Assembly: GCF_001730305.1 (NCBI RefSeq)
Contig: NZ_MIJY01000023.1
Coordinates: 301,919-365,918 of the forward strand
From: Enterococcus termitis
GTDB taxonomy: Bacteria; Bacillota; Bacilli; Lactobacillales; Enterococcaceae
Reading direction: 5' to 3'
DNA length: 64,000 nt
In this document: positions 1 through 8,402 of the stretch, in pieces
How positions within the stretch are numbered: position 1 is the first letter of the stretch
Layout: each line of letters begins with the position of its first letter
The notes under the pieces: generated by a model
The model's input: the letters and a program-made list of their open reading frames with translations, nothing else
Told to the model about the DNA's origin: nothing
Databases searched by the model: none
Position numbers and translations under genes: made by a program

Positions 1-54
1 TACTGTTCATCATCTACTCTGGCGAAGCCAGTCGTAGTGATTCACAGCAATATC
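1..54 (-). repeat. Dispersed ~79-bp repeat, single partial copy, reverse orientation
   Basis: The reverse complement of this stretch begins GCTGTGAATCACT and runs through an ACTGGC/GCCAG inverted repeat to GATGATGAACAGTA. It matches the first unit of the tandem array at 16205 almost base for base. The copy is cut by the window edge. No coding potential is seen. It lies upstream of the sugar operon, outside the likely promoter. Confidence 0.75.
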
Positions 55-177
55 CAGGAATTTTTCAACCGAAATCTAGGAAGAAAGCTTTTTCAAAGTT
101 TTGTATAGTAAATGTGTAGAAGTGGAACCGCTTTATTATCCACGAAATAATAAATGCAGATTATTGGAGGGTTTTTG

Positions 178-1254
178 ATGACGTTGAAAGTTGGAATTAT
201 TGGTTGTGGTGGTATTGCGAATGGCAAACATTTGCCGGCACTTGCGCAGGTGCAGGAAGTAGAGTTAGTTGCGTTTTGTGACTTGATCAGTGAAAGAGCG
301 GAAGAGGCGAAAATGCATTATGGATCGTTGACCGCTAAAGTATTTACTAATTATCAGGATATGCTTGAAGAGATGGCACTTGATGTTGTTCATGTTTGTA
401 CCCCGAACAGCACCCATGCAGAATTATCGATTGCAGCAATGGAGGCAGATTGTCATGTGATGTGTGAAAAGCCAATGGCAAAAACATCTGCTGAAGCACG
501 TCGCATGATCGAAGCAGCAGAGAAAACAGGAAAAAAATTAACGATTGGTTATCAAAATCGTTTCCGCAAAGATTCTACTTATTTACATGAAGTTTGTGAA
601 GAAGGAGAGCTAGGAGATATTTATTTTGCTAAAGCCCATGCTATTCGTCGTCGTGCGGTGCCGACTTGGGGTGTGTTTCTTGATGAAGAAGCACAAGGCG
701 GCGGACCGCTGATCGATATTGGAACACATGCGTTAGATCTGACCTTGTGGATGATGGACAATTATAAACCAAAATATGTCGTCGGGAAAGCGTATCATAA
801 ATTAGCTGAAACGGAAAATGCAGCGAATGCTTGGGGCGCTTGGGATCCTGAAAAATTTACCGTTGAGGATTCTGCTTTTGGCTTTATCATGATGGAAAAT
901 GGCGCAACAATCTTTTTAGAATCGAGCTGGGCATTAAATAGCTTAGATGTAAAAGAAGCAAAAACAACGTTGCACGGGACAAAAGGTGGAGCGGATATGA
1001 ACGAGGGGTTGACCATTAATGGAGAAGATCACAGCACGCTTTTCGAGAAGAAAATCGAATTAGAACCTGGCGGCGTTGATTTTTATGACGGTGCGGGTGA
1101 TAAGCCAGAAGTTTTAGAAGCACAATCATGGATCAATGCAATTATCAATGATACAGAACCTGTCGTTAAACCAGAACAGGCATTAGTCGTAACCGAAATT
1201 CTTGAAGCGATTTATAAAGCATCAGAGACAAATCAGCCTGTATTTTTCAATTAA
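178..1254 (+). CDS. Gfo/Idh/MocA family NAD(P)-dependent oxidoreductase
   Basis: Predicted sugar or polyol dehydrogenase of 358 aa, a usual length for the family. The N-terminal Rossmann fold carries the nucleotide motif GIIGCGGIANG near residue 5, and the family signature CEKPMA lies near residue 98. The C-terminal alpha/beta domain includes a GGPLIDIGTHALDL motif, typical of the substrate side. I chose ATG 178 because TTGGAGGG lies 7 to 14 bases upstream; an in-frame ATG at 154 has no ribosome site. It is first in a run with ThuA, a TIM-barrel isomerase and a second Gfo/Idh/MocA enzyme, as in pathways that oxidise and reduce 3-keto sugars. The substrate is unknown. Confidence 0.9.
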   Translation: MTLKVGIIGCGGIANGKHLPALAQVQEVELVAFCDLISERAEEAKMHYGSLTAKVFTNYQDMLEEMALDVVHVCTPNSTHAELSIAAMEADCHVMCEKPMAKTSAEARRMIEAAEKTGKKLTIGYQNRFRKDSTYLHEVCEEGELGDIYFAKAHAIRRRAVPTWGVFLDEEAQGGGPLIDIGTHALDLTLWMMDNYKPKYVVGKAYHKLAETENAANAWGAWDPEKFTVEDSAFGFIMMENGATIFLESSWALNSLDVKEAKTTLHGTKGGADMNEGLTINGEDHSTLFEKKIELEPGGVDFYDGAGDKPEVLEAQSWINAIINDTEPVVKPEQALVVTEILEAIYKASETNQPVFFN

Positions 1255-1260
1255 ATCAAG

Positions 1261-1560
1261 ATTATCTAGCTTCACGAGCCAGCATCTCGGAAAAAAGATA
1301 AAACATGAATGTGACAAAAAACGTCACAGTCATGTTTTCCTATTTTTCGTCAATGCTAAACGGCCCATTCAGCTTTTAAATTATCTAGCTTCATGGGCTA
1401 GTACTACGCTTTGCTTCGATCACATCAATTCCTAAGAGCTAAAGCTCTAAGGATTGAAGGTCTCGGAAAAAAGATAAATGATGAATGAGGCAAAAAGCGT
1501 CTCAGTTATAATTTCCTATTTTTCAGTCGAGACTAAACGAGCCCGATACGCTTTTAAATT
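1261..1560 (+). repeat. Two intercistronic hairpin repeats
   Basis: This 320-base gap holds two related units. Both start ATTATCTAGCTTCA and contain TCTCGGAAAAAAGATAAA followed by a hairpin (first at 1300-1338: AAAACATGA pairs with TCATGTTTT around TGTGAC/GTCACA). Both end CTATTTTTC...CTAAACG...GCTTTTAA. The second unit has about 60 extra bases with their own inverted repeat, TCCTAAGAGCT against AGCTCTAAGGA (about 1429-1454). The hairpins may attenuate or stabilise the transcript between the first gene and thuA-like; that role is inferred. Confidence 0.6.
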
Positions 1561-1574
1561 AGGGAGGAAAAATA

Positions 1575-2309
1575 ATGATTCAAGTTACAGTTTGGAACGA
1601 ATTTCGCCATGAGAAAACGGATGAAGACGTAAAAAAGGTTTATCCAGACGGGATTCATCAACAGATAGCCCAATTCTTAAAAGAAGACTTTTCTGTTCGA
1701 ACAGCAACTCTAGACGAGCCGGAGCATGGCTTGACGGAAGAGGTTTTAGCCAATACCGATGTGTTGATTTGGTGGGGGCATGTTGCGCATCAAGAAGTAT
1801 CTGATGAAGTTGTTCAGCGTGTCCATCAATGTGTTTTAGAAGGAATGGGCTTAGTCGTCCTTCATTCAGGTCATATGTCAAAAATCTTCATGAAACTAAT
1901 GGGGACATCTTGCGATTTAAAATGGCGGGAAGCACAAGAGCATTGTCGTATCTGGACAGTTGCTCCTAGTCACCCGATTGTTGAAGGAATCGGAGAGTAT
2001 ATTGAGCTGGAAAAAGAAGAAATGTACGGTGAGCATTTTGATATACCTGCCCCTGATGAATTGATTTTTATCAGCTGGTATCCTGGCGGAGAAGTTTTCC
2101 GCAGTGGTTGTACCTATCATCGAGGCAATGGAAAAATTTTCTACTTCCAACCGGGGCATGAAACATATCCTTCTTATTACAATAAAGAGGTGCAAAAAGT
2201 CATCAAAAACGGTGTCCGCTGGTGTCAGCCGACACGAAATGCCTATCCTAAGTATGGGCATCACGAACCATTAGAAACAATTATGAACAAGAAAGGAAAT
2301 GACAAATGA
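1575..2309 (+). CDS. ThuA domain protein
   Basis: Trehalose-utilisation ThuA-like protein of 244 aa with the class I glutamine amidotransferase-like fold. Family features visible are [14 protein letters not shown] near residue 62, [14 protein letters not shown] near residue 94, the [11 protein letters not shown] stretch and [11 protein letters not shown] near residue 193. In characterised sugar clusters ThuA-type proteins act with Gfo/Idh/MocA dehydrogenases on 3-keto sugars; that role is carried over here by context. The start has GGGAGG 8 bases upstream. The stop overlaps the next gene in an ATGA, so translation is probably coupled. Confidence 0.88.
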   Translation: MIQVTVWNEFRHEKTDEDVKKVYPDGIHQQIAQFLKEDFSVRTATLDEPEHGLTEEVLANTDVLIWWGHVAHQEVSDEVVQRVHQCVLEGMGLVVLHSGHMSKIFMKLMGTSCDLKWREAQEHCRIWTVAPSHPIVEGIGEYIELEKEEMYGEHFDIPAPDELIFISWYPGGEVFRSGCTYHRGNGKIFYFQPGHETYPSYYNKEVQKVIKNGVRWCQPTRNAYPKYGHHEPLETIMNKKGNDK

Positions 2310-3274
2310 AACTAGGTGTATTTACTCCTTTATTCAACAATTTAAGCTTTGAAGAAATGATCGATACTGTCTCAAAAGCAGGTTTAGAAACCGTTGAAAT
2401 CGGTACAGGCGGTTCTCCTGGAAATGCTCATTTAGATATTGATAAATTATTAGCCAGTTCAGAGGCTAGAAAAGACTATTTAGCGAAACTTGCAGACAAA
2501 GGATTAACAATCAGTGCATTGAGCTGCCATAACAATCCTATTTCGCCTGTAAAAGAAACAGCGCAGGAAGCAGATGAATTAGTGCAAAAAACGATCAAAT
2601 TGGCATCGTTAATGAATGTCTCAGTCGTCAATGGCTTTTCTGGGGTGTCTGGCGGAAATCCAACCGATACTCAAGTCAACTGGCCTGTTTTACCATGGCC
2701 GACGGAATATGATGATAATTACAACTATCAATGGGAGAAAAAATTGATTCCCTATTGGAAAAATATCAATACGATTGCGGAAGCTGCCGGGGTGAAAATC
2801 GGGATCGAACTGCACGGCGGGTTCTTATGTCATACACCGTATACAATGCTGAAACTTCGAGAGGCAACTGGAAAAGCGATCGGCTGTAATTTAGATCCAA
2901 GTCATCTGTGGTGGCAAGGGATCGACCCTGTTGCGGCAGTAAAAATTCTAGGTGAAGCAGATGCGATTCATCATTTCCATGCGAAAGATACGTATTTGGA
3001 TCAAGAGAATATCAACATGTACGGTTTGACTGATATGCAGCCGTATGGAAATGTAAAAACTCGTTCTTGGACCTTCCGTTCAGTAGGTTGCGGTCATGAT
3101 CTAAAAGTCTGGTCAGATATCATCAGCGCATTGAGAATTTATGGCTATGACTATGTTTTAAGCATCGAACATGAAGATCCGATTATGTCTACAGAAGAAG
3201 GGCTAAACAGAGCAATCACTAATCTGAAAAGTATCATGATCAAAGAACAACCAGCAGAAATGTGGTGGGCTTAA
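2306..3274 (+). CDS. Sugar phosphate isomerase/epimerase (xylose isomerase-like TIM barrel)
   Basis: 322-aa AP endonuclease family 2 / xylose-isomerase-like TIM barrel. Metal-ligand type motifs can be read in order: GIELHGG near residue 167, [13 protein letters not shown] near residue 192, IHHFHAKDT near residue 220 and SIEHEDP near residue 291. These are the usual Glu, Asp/His, His and Glu positions that hold a divalent metal. It overlaps the ThuA gene by 4 bases. It probably isomerises, epimerises or cleaves a keto sugar in the same pathway. The exact substrate cannot be told. Confidence 0.88.
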   Translation: MKLGVFTPLFNNLSFEEMIDTVSKAGLETVEIGTGGSPGNAHLDIDKLLASSEARKDYLAKLADKGLTISALSCHNNPISPVKETAQEADELVQKTIKLASLMNVSVVNGFSGVSGGNPTDTQVNWPVLPWPTEYDDNYNYQWEKKLIPYWKNINTIAEAAGVKIGIELHGGFLCHTPYTMLKLREATGKAIGCNLDPSHLWWQGIDPVAAVKILGEADAIHHFHAKDTYLDQENINMYGLTDMQPYGNVKTRSWTFRSVGCGHDLKVWSDIISALRIYGYDYVLSIEHEDPIMSTEEGLNRAITNLKSIMIKEQPAEMWWA

Positions 3275-3303
3275 TTAAGAAAGTAAGGCTTCTAATAGTC
3301 GAC

Positions 3304-3350
3304 TTGTACTGTTCACCATTGACTCATTTCGTTTCTCGTGGTTCACAGCA
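3304..3350 (-). repeat. Decayed copy of the dispersed repeat
   Basis: Shares TACTGTTCA at one end and GTTCACAGCA at the other with the repeat at 1-54, in the same orientation, but the inner GGCGAAGCCAG hairpin is lost. It sits in the 169-base gap before the second oxidoreductase gene. It is probably an old copy. Confidence 0.45.
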
Positions 3351-3443
3351 AGGCTAGACATCAAAGAGCAAATCACGACTATGTCTGATCCATTTTCCAC
3401 TATTCCAAATTATGAACACTTTACTATAGAAAGGACTCGAAAA

Positions 3444-4478
3444 ATGACAGCAATCAATTTTGCCGTAATCGGCTATGGCGGTATGGGGTCATACCATGTC
3501 CACAACATTATGCCGAATGAAAACGAACGAATCCATGTTGTTGGAACCTATGACATTTGCGGTGAACGCCAAAAAATTTCCAGCCAGCATGATCATAAAA
3601 TTTACCGCTCATTAGAAGAAGTACTGACAGATGAAGCAATCGAAGCAATACTGATCGCCACACCAAATGATTCACATAAAGATTTGGCTATTCAAGCGTT
3701 ACAGGCAAGAAAACACGTTGTCTGTGAAAAACCGGTTGCAATGAATGTTCAAGAGCTAGATGAGATTCTAAAGGTTGCTAAAGAAACAAATAAAACATTT
3801 ATGGTTCATCAAAACCGACGCTGGGACCCAGATTTTTTGATCACTCGAGAACTCTACAAAAATCAACAAATCGGTGATTTATTTCAAATTGAAACCCGAG
3901 TTCAAGGTGCAAATGGAATCCCAGGAGATTGGCGGCATCAACAAAAACACGGCGGAGGAATGCTGTTGGACTGGGGTGTTCATTTACTAGATCAATTATT
4001 ATTTTTAGTAGATAGTCCAGTCAAAGACGTTTTCGCTGATTTAAGCTATATTCTTGGAGATGAAGTAGATGATGGCTTTATAGCCTATATCACTTTTGAA
4101 AATGGGCTTAGAGCGATTGTTGAAGTCGGAACGACTAATTATACCAAGCTACCGCGCTGGTATTTAAAGGGAACACAGGGAACAGCAATCATTCAGGATT
4201 GGGATTTATCTGGAGAGATGGTCATCGAGTCCGGTGAAAAAGAGATTCAGGCACCGAAACCGATTCAGGCAGGCGTGGGCTTGACTAAAACAATGGCGCC
4301 GCCTTCAGGAGAAGCGACCAAGACTGTAGCGCTGCCGCAAGGGCATGCGGAATATGGGCCATTTTATAAAAATTTTTATCAGGTTGTGCGGGAACAAGCA
4401 GAACCGGTCGTTAAAAATGACGAGGTCAGAGCAGTCATGACATTGATTGAACAGATCTTTCAAGCGGCAAGGAAATAA
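3444..4478 (+). CDS. Gfo/Idh/MocA family oxidoreductase (second)
   Basis: 344-aa predicted NAD(P)-dependent sugar dehydrogenase. The nucleotide-binding GYGGMGSYH lies near residue 10, and the CEKPVA signature near residue 95 has the catalytic-type Lys. HQNRRWDPDF and GGGMLLDWGVHLLDQL follow. The start ATG 3444 has AAAGGA 8 bases upstream; a longer in-frame start at 3381 adds 21 residues that do not fit the family. It is only distantly similar to the first oxidoreductase. With it the operon has two dehydrogenases, suggesting oxidation and re-reduction around a keto intermediate (inference). Confidence 0.88.
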   Translation: MTAINFAVIGYGGMGSYHVHNIMPNENERIHVVGTYDICGERQKISSQHDHKIYRSLEEVLTDEAIEAILIATPNDSHKDLAIQALQARKHVVCEKPVAMNVQELDEILKVAKETNKTFMVHQNRRWDPDFLITRELYKNQQIGDLFQIETRVQGANGIPGDWRHQQKHGGGMLLDWGVHLLDQLLFLVDSPVKDVFADLSYILGDEVDDGFIAYITFENGLRAIVEVGTTNYTKLPRWYLKGTQGTAIIQDWDLSGEMVIESGEKEIQAPKPIQAGVGLTKTMAPPSGEATKTVALPQGHAEYGPFYKNFYQVVREQAEPVVKNDEVRAVMTLIEQIFQAARK

Positions 4479-4494
4479 CGTTCCTTTATTAGTT

Positions 4495-4531
4495 AGTAAA
4501 GTATTCTGGAAAGGATGCTTTACTTTTTTTT
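4495..4531 (+). terminator. Intrinsic terminator of the sugar operon
   Basis: AGTAAAG pairs with CTTTACT across a loop with further weak pairing, followed by eight T. It ends the operon 17 bases after the dehydrogenase stop. Confidence 0.8.
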
Positions 4532-4586
4532 AGTCTAAGCATAAAATATGAAGGAGTGTGTTTAGGAAAAGAAAAGGGAGAGTATC

Positions 4587-6431
4587 GTGAAGGAAAAATT
4601 AAAAGTATTCAAGAAAAAATCGATTCGATACCCATTGATCATTATCGGGCTGATCGCGTTAGTCGTTAGCAGCCATTTATATTTGCAGTGGTGTCAAAAT
4701 ATGTTATCAACGGATTTAATGTTGAAGTTTGCCTTTTCATGGCATACGGAAAAATTTATATTAGGGAGTCTTGTGCTACTAGTGTTTTTACTTTTTCTGA
4801 TCAGTTTGGCAGGATCAGTATTGCTGGGAAGCCTTCTTTACGCGATAACGATCGCAATCGTAGGCTTTGCAGATTATCAAAAAATGTTTTATCGAACAGA
4901 ACCGATTTATCCAGATGATCTAAAAATGGTCACAGAGTTTGGCTTGCTTAGAGAAATGATCGGTACGTGGCCATTTATAGCAATTTTACTTGTTGCATTG
5001 GTTGGATTATTCTTCTTTGGACGAGCGATTTACAAAAGTCGCCTACTATCAAAAAAAATGCAGATCATTCGAGTTGCTGGTTTGATTATAACGGCTGGCT
5101 TACTGTTGTACATTAGTGATTTCAATAAACCAACGAATTTACTTCGTAAAGAGTATGACAAAACAGCACTTTGGATTCCTTATAGTCAAAAAATGAATTA
5201 TTATAATACTGGATTTGTGGGCGGATTTTTGTTTAACCTAAAAGTCGAGGCAATGGATGAACCGGACAATTATTCTAAAAAGACGATTGAATCGATCACA
5301 GAAAAATATACCAAGCAGGCAAATAAAGCAACAAGCTCAGCGGATGAACAACCGAATATTGTTTTTGTGATGAGTGAGAGTTTCTCTAATCCGCAACATT
5401 TAGCTGGCGTGACCGCAAATAAAAATCCCTTGAAAGACTATTATGAAATTGCAGACAAAACGTATAGCGGACAAATGCTTTCACAAAATTATGGCGGCGG
5501 AACAGCCAATATTGAATTCGAAGCATTAACCAGTTTTTCTATGGAATTGTTCAATCCGCAAATGACAACACCTTATACGATGCTGGTTCCTAAGATGACA
5601 GAAATGCCATCGATCGTCTCTCTTTTGAAGGAACAAGAATATCAAGCAACGGCAATCCATCCATATAATACATCGATGTATAAACGTAAAGATGTTTATA
5701 AAGTGTTGGGATTTGATCAATTTATTAGTGAAGACACGATGACCTATAAGGATAAGCTGCAAAATAATCCCTATATCTCAGATCAATCTGCGTATAAAGA
5801 AGTGTTAGATCTCTTAAAAGAGGAGCAACAGCCGCAGTTTGTTCACTTGGTGACGATGCAGACGCATATGCCATACAGTGATAAATATACAGCGATGGAA
5901 TATTCCTCACGAAGTCAGGGAAATAAAAATGCTATTGACAGCTACATGCAAGATATCGCATACAGCAGTGAAGCGTTGAAAGAATTTACAGAAGAATTAC
6001 AAAAGGTGAAACGTCGTACGTTAGTTGTTTTTTGGGGCGATCATTTACCAAGTATTTATTCTGACGAAATCAAGGCAGATAACGATGAAGTATTGATGCA
6101 TCAAACTGAATTTTTAATGTATGATAATCAAGGCGAGCTAAGTGGGCAAAGCAAACATGATGCCATCACCAGTCCCTTTTACTTTTCACCAACCTTGTTT
6201 GAGCAAAGCGGATTGAAGATGACTGGTTTTTATCAATTATTGAACAATCTTGAAAAACAAGTGCCAGCTTTTGAAAAGAACTTCTATTATACAAGCAGCA
6301 ACTGGCATAAAACGTTGAAACTGAATAAGGCTCAAGAAGAGCTTTATGAAGAGTATCGTATGATTCAATATGACATTGTATCAGGTGAGCAATATAGCTT
6401 GAAAACTGATTTTTATCAATCGAAGGAGTAA
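4587..6431 (+). CDS. LTA synthase family membrane sulfatase-fold enzyme
   Basis: 614-aa phosphoglycerol or related transferase of the LtaS/MdoB type. About five hydrophobic segments fill residues 15-190; the extracellular alkaline-phosphatase-fold domain starts near residue 255. Visible catalytic features are NIVFVMSESFSNP (metal-ligand Glu), NYGGGTANIEFEA (nucleophile Thr), HLVTMQTHMPY and VVFWGDHLPSIY (metal-ligand Asp-His). It lacks the motifs that would tell true LTA synthase from other members, so it may modify teichoic acids or glycolipids. The GTG start is supported by AAAGGGAG 6 bases upstream. A tRNA-thiolation gene follows 19 bases later. Confidence 0.88.
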   Translation: MKEKLKVFKKKSIRYPLIIIGLIALVVSSHLYLQWCQNMLSTDLMLKFAFSWHTEKFILGSLVLLVFLLFLISLAGSVLLGSLLYAITIAIVGFADYQKMFYRTEPIYPDDLKMVTEFGLLREMIGTWPFIAILLVALVGLFFFGRAIYKSRLLSKKMQIIRVAGLIITAGLLLYISDFNKPTNLLRKEYDKTALWIPYSQKMNYYNTGFVGGFLFNLKVEAMDEPDNYSKKTIESITEKYTKQANKATSSADEQPNIVFVMSESFSNPQHLAGVTANKNPLKDYYEIADKTYSGQMLSQNYGGGTANIEFEALTSFSMELFNPQMTTPYTMLVPKMTEMPSIVSLLKEQEYQATAIHPYNTSMYKRKDVYKVLGFDQFISEDTMTYKDKLQNNPYISDQSAYKEVLDLLKEEQQPQFVHLVTMQTHMPYSDKYTAMEYSSRSQGNKNAIDSYMQDIAYSSEALKEFTEELQKVKRRTLVVFWGDHLPSIYSDEIKADNDEVLMHQTEFLMYDNQGELSGQSKHDAITSPFYFSPTLFEQSGLKMTGFYQLLNNLEKQVPAFEKNFYYTSSNWHKTLKLNKAQEELYEEYRMIQYDIVSGEQYSLKTDFYQSKE

Positions 6432-6450
6432 CCCAAAAAAGGAGTAAGCG

Positions 6451-7215
6451 ATGAGTTTTAAAAAGAAAGATAATCAAATTTACTACAATCCGATCCGTCG
6501 TGCGGTTTTGAATCATCACATGATCCAGCCGGGAGACCAAGTTGCCATTGGTATGAGCGGGGGCAAGGACAGCACTAGTTTATTGTATTTTCTTGATATG
6601 ATCAGCAAACAAAAACGGTTGGGCTTTGAGTTTGAGATTGTACCGATCACTTTGGCGATGGGATTTGATGTAGATATCACTCCGATGCAAGCGTTTGTTG
6701 AGAATTTAGGCTATTCATTGGATGTGGTTCCTACGAATATTGCTCAAGTTGTTTTTGATATTCGTGAGGAACGTTCACCCTGCTCTTTGTGTGCAAAATT
6801 GCGGCGTGGGATCTTGTACAACAGAGCAAAAGAACTAGGGTGTAATAAGGTTGCGTTAGGTCATCATTTGGATGACGCGATCGAAACGTATTTTATGAAT
6901 TTTCTATTTCATGGTCAGCTTGCAAGTTTTGAGCCGAAAAGCTATTTATCCAAAACAGCTATCACCTTGATTCGACCACTTCTTTATATCGAAGAAAAAG
7001 ACATTATCAGATTCGTAAAAAGAGAAGAGCTGCCAGTGATTTTCAATCCCTGTCCTGTAGACAAAAAAACGAAACGGGAAGAAATCAAACAGTTGATCAG
7101 TCATCTAGCACAAGATTATCCTGATATTCGTGAGAAATTTATTATGGGAATGGAACAGGGAACGGCTGAAAATTTTTGGGCAAAGTCCATGATGGCAATT
7201 GCTGAAACAAAATAG
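6451..7215 (+). CDS. TtcA-family tRNA 2-thiocytidine biosynthesis protein
   Basis: 254-aa PP-loop ATPase that should adenylate and thiolate a tRNA base in the cytoplasm. The PP-loop IGMSGGKDSTSLL is near residue 32. The CSLC pair before AKLRRG near residue 111 and a later Cys in NPCPVD near residue 194 are the cysteines expected to hold an Fe-S cluster or carry sulfur. GHHLDDAIETYFMN is also typical. The start is ATG 6451 with AAGGAG 9 bases upstream. Co-transcription with the LTA-synthase-like gene is likely from the 19-base gap. The target base C32 is assumed from the family. Confidence 0.87.
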   Translation: MSFKKKDNQIYYNPIRRAVLNHHMIQPGDQVAIGMSGGKDSTSLLYFLDMISKQKRLGFEFEIVPITLAMGFDVDITPMQAFVENLGYSLDVVPTNIAQVVFDIREERSPCSLCAKLRRGILYNRAKELGCNKVALGHHLDDAIETYFMNFLFHGQLASFEPKSYLSKTAITLIRPLLYIEEKDIIRFVKREELPVIFNPCPVDKKTKREEIKQLISHLAQDYPDIREKFIMGMEQGTAENFWAKSMMAIAETK

Positions 7216-7242
7216 CACTATTTTTTGTAGCGTATAACAAAG

Positions 7243-7297
7243 AGAAAAGATCTGAGTCGCAGCTTTAAGAGCTCTACCTCAAATCTTTTCTTTTTTT
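7243..7297. terminator. Bidirectional terminator between convergent genes
   Basis: AGAAAAGATCTGAG pairs with CTCAAATCTTTTCT and a T-run follows on both strands. It lies between the TtcA-like gene and the convergent epimerase gene. Confidence 0.8.
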
Positions 7298-7303
7298 ATT
7301 GAA

Positions 7304-8275
7304 TTATTCTTCTACACATTTTTTTAAGGTCTCTTCGATCGATGCTCGGACATCGTAGCGTTTCACATTCAAGGTGGTAAAGGTGTCCTCAGGATCAAGG
7401 TAGAGATCATATTCCTGCATCATAGCTGATTTTGCTGAATGAATTCCGTGCTCTAAACCAGCTTTTTCAGCATCGGCATCGATTTTTTCATAAATTCCTT
7501 TTACATCGTCATAAGAGACAACAGGAACCTGTGTCTGCTGCCCTAAAGCTGTAACCATCATTTGATAGAATTCTTGATAGTTCATATTTGTATCACCGAT
7601 AGCGTAGGTGCTGCGGTGACGACCATGCTCCATAGCGCCTACGGCAGCTTCGGCAACTTGTTCGACAGTTACCATAGCGGTTCCGCCTTTAAGTGCTGGG
7701 AAGACTTCTTGGCCTTTGATCTGATCAGTAAACATTTTCCAAAGCGGCATTCTGCCAGGCATCGTACCAAAAATATAAGGCAAACGTAAAACGGTAACAT
7801 TCATTTCTCCATCACCTTCTGCAAAAGCCACCTGCTCTTGCAACAAACGCATCATTGGATACGCTTCTTGTTTTAAGCCTGACTCAGGCAGCCGTTCAGC
7901 AAATTCGGCAAAATAAGAACCAAAGACAACAAAATTTTTGATGCCAGCTTCTTTTGCCAAATAAGCCAAACGCTGTGTTGGTAAGACATTTGCTTCATAG
8001 AAAAACTTGGATGCTGGCTTTTTGGGAATGATTCGTTCATCCGCTCCAGCCGCATAAATAAAGCCGTCACAACCGTCGAGCATTTCTAAAATAGCTTCAT
8101 CTGTCATATCGTTGATATCACCTAGTGTGACAGAAACATCGCTAGAAAATAAATCCTCCGCTGGCATTGGCGGTAAAGAAATGGTCGCAACTTCATAGCC
8201 TTTTCTTAGCAATTCCTCCGTCGTATAATACCCTAAAAAACCAGTTCCACCTAACACAAAAACTTTTTTACTCAT
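7304..8275 (-). CDS. NAD-dependent epimerase/dehydratase family protein
   Basis: 323-aa extended short-chain dehydrogenase type protein. The Rossmann motif FVLGGTGFLGYYT starts at residue 5. Further on are YAAGADERI, FVVFGSYFAEF and LRLPYIFGTMPG. The strict YxxxK catalytic pair is not clear, so it may be an atypical reductase or NmrA-like sensor. The start at 8275 uses GGAGGGG six bases upstream; the longer in-frame ATG overlaps this ribosome site. It is divergent from the double-AraC regulator, with a CRP-like palindrome in the shared upstream region, so it is probably that regulator's target. Confidence 0.85.
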   Translation of the reverse strand: MSKKVFVLGGTGFLGYYTTEELLRKGYEVATISLPPMPAEDLFSSDVSVTLGDINDMTDEAILEMLDGCDGFIYAAGADERIIPKKPASKFFYEANVLPTQRLAYLAKEAGIKNFVVFGSYFAEFAERLPESGLKQEAYPMMRLLQEQVAFAEGDGEMNVTVLRLPYIFGTMPGRMPLWKMFTDQIKGQEVFPALKGGTAMVTVEQVAEAAVGAMEHGRHRSTYAIGDTNMNYQEFYQMMVTALGQQTQVPVVSYDDVKGIYEKIDADAEKAGLEHGIHSAKSAMMQEYDLYLDPEDTFTTLNVKRYDVRASIEETLKKCVEE

Positions 8276-8298
8276 GAGAATCCCCTCCAAAAATTATT

Positions 8299-8314
8299 TG
8301 TGATATAAATCACA
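8299..8314. promoter_or_regulatory. CRP/FNR-type palindrome in divergent promoter region
   Basis: TGTGATATAAATCACA has perfect half-sites TGTGAT/ATCACA with a 4-base centre. It resembles boxes bound by CRP/FNR/ArcR-type regulators of low-GC bacteria. It sits 24 bases upstream of the epimerase start codon and just upstream of a TATAAT at 8328-8333 on the plus strand, so it could act on both divergent genes. Confidence 0.6.
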
Positions 8315-8402
8315 TGTACAAGTATAGTATAATCTAAAAGAAGAGAACTTATCGGACACTGATACTAATTATCTTATCTTAAATAGACAATGAGGTGCTG
8401 AA

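Noticed and set aside
123..136. Catabolite (cre) site TGGAACCGCTTTAT before the sugar operon
   Set aside because: The right half does not match the consensus; too weak to call.
1202..1435. 77-aa frame after the first oxidoreductase
   Set aside because: It starts inside the gene and crosses the hairpin repeats; no ribosome site.
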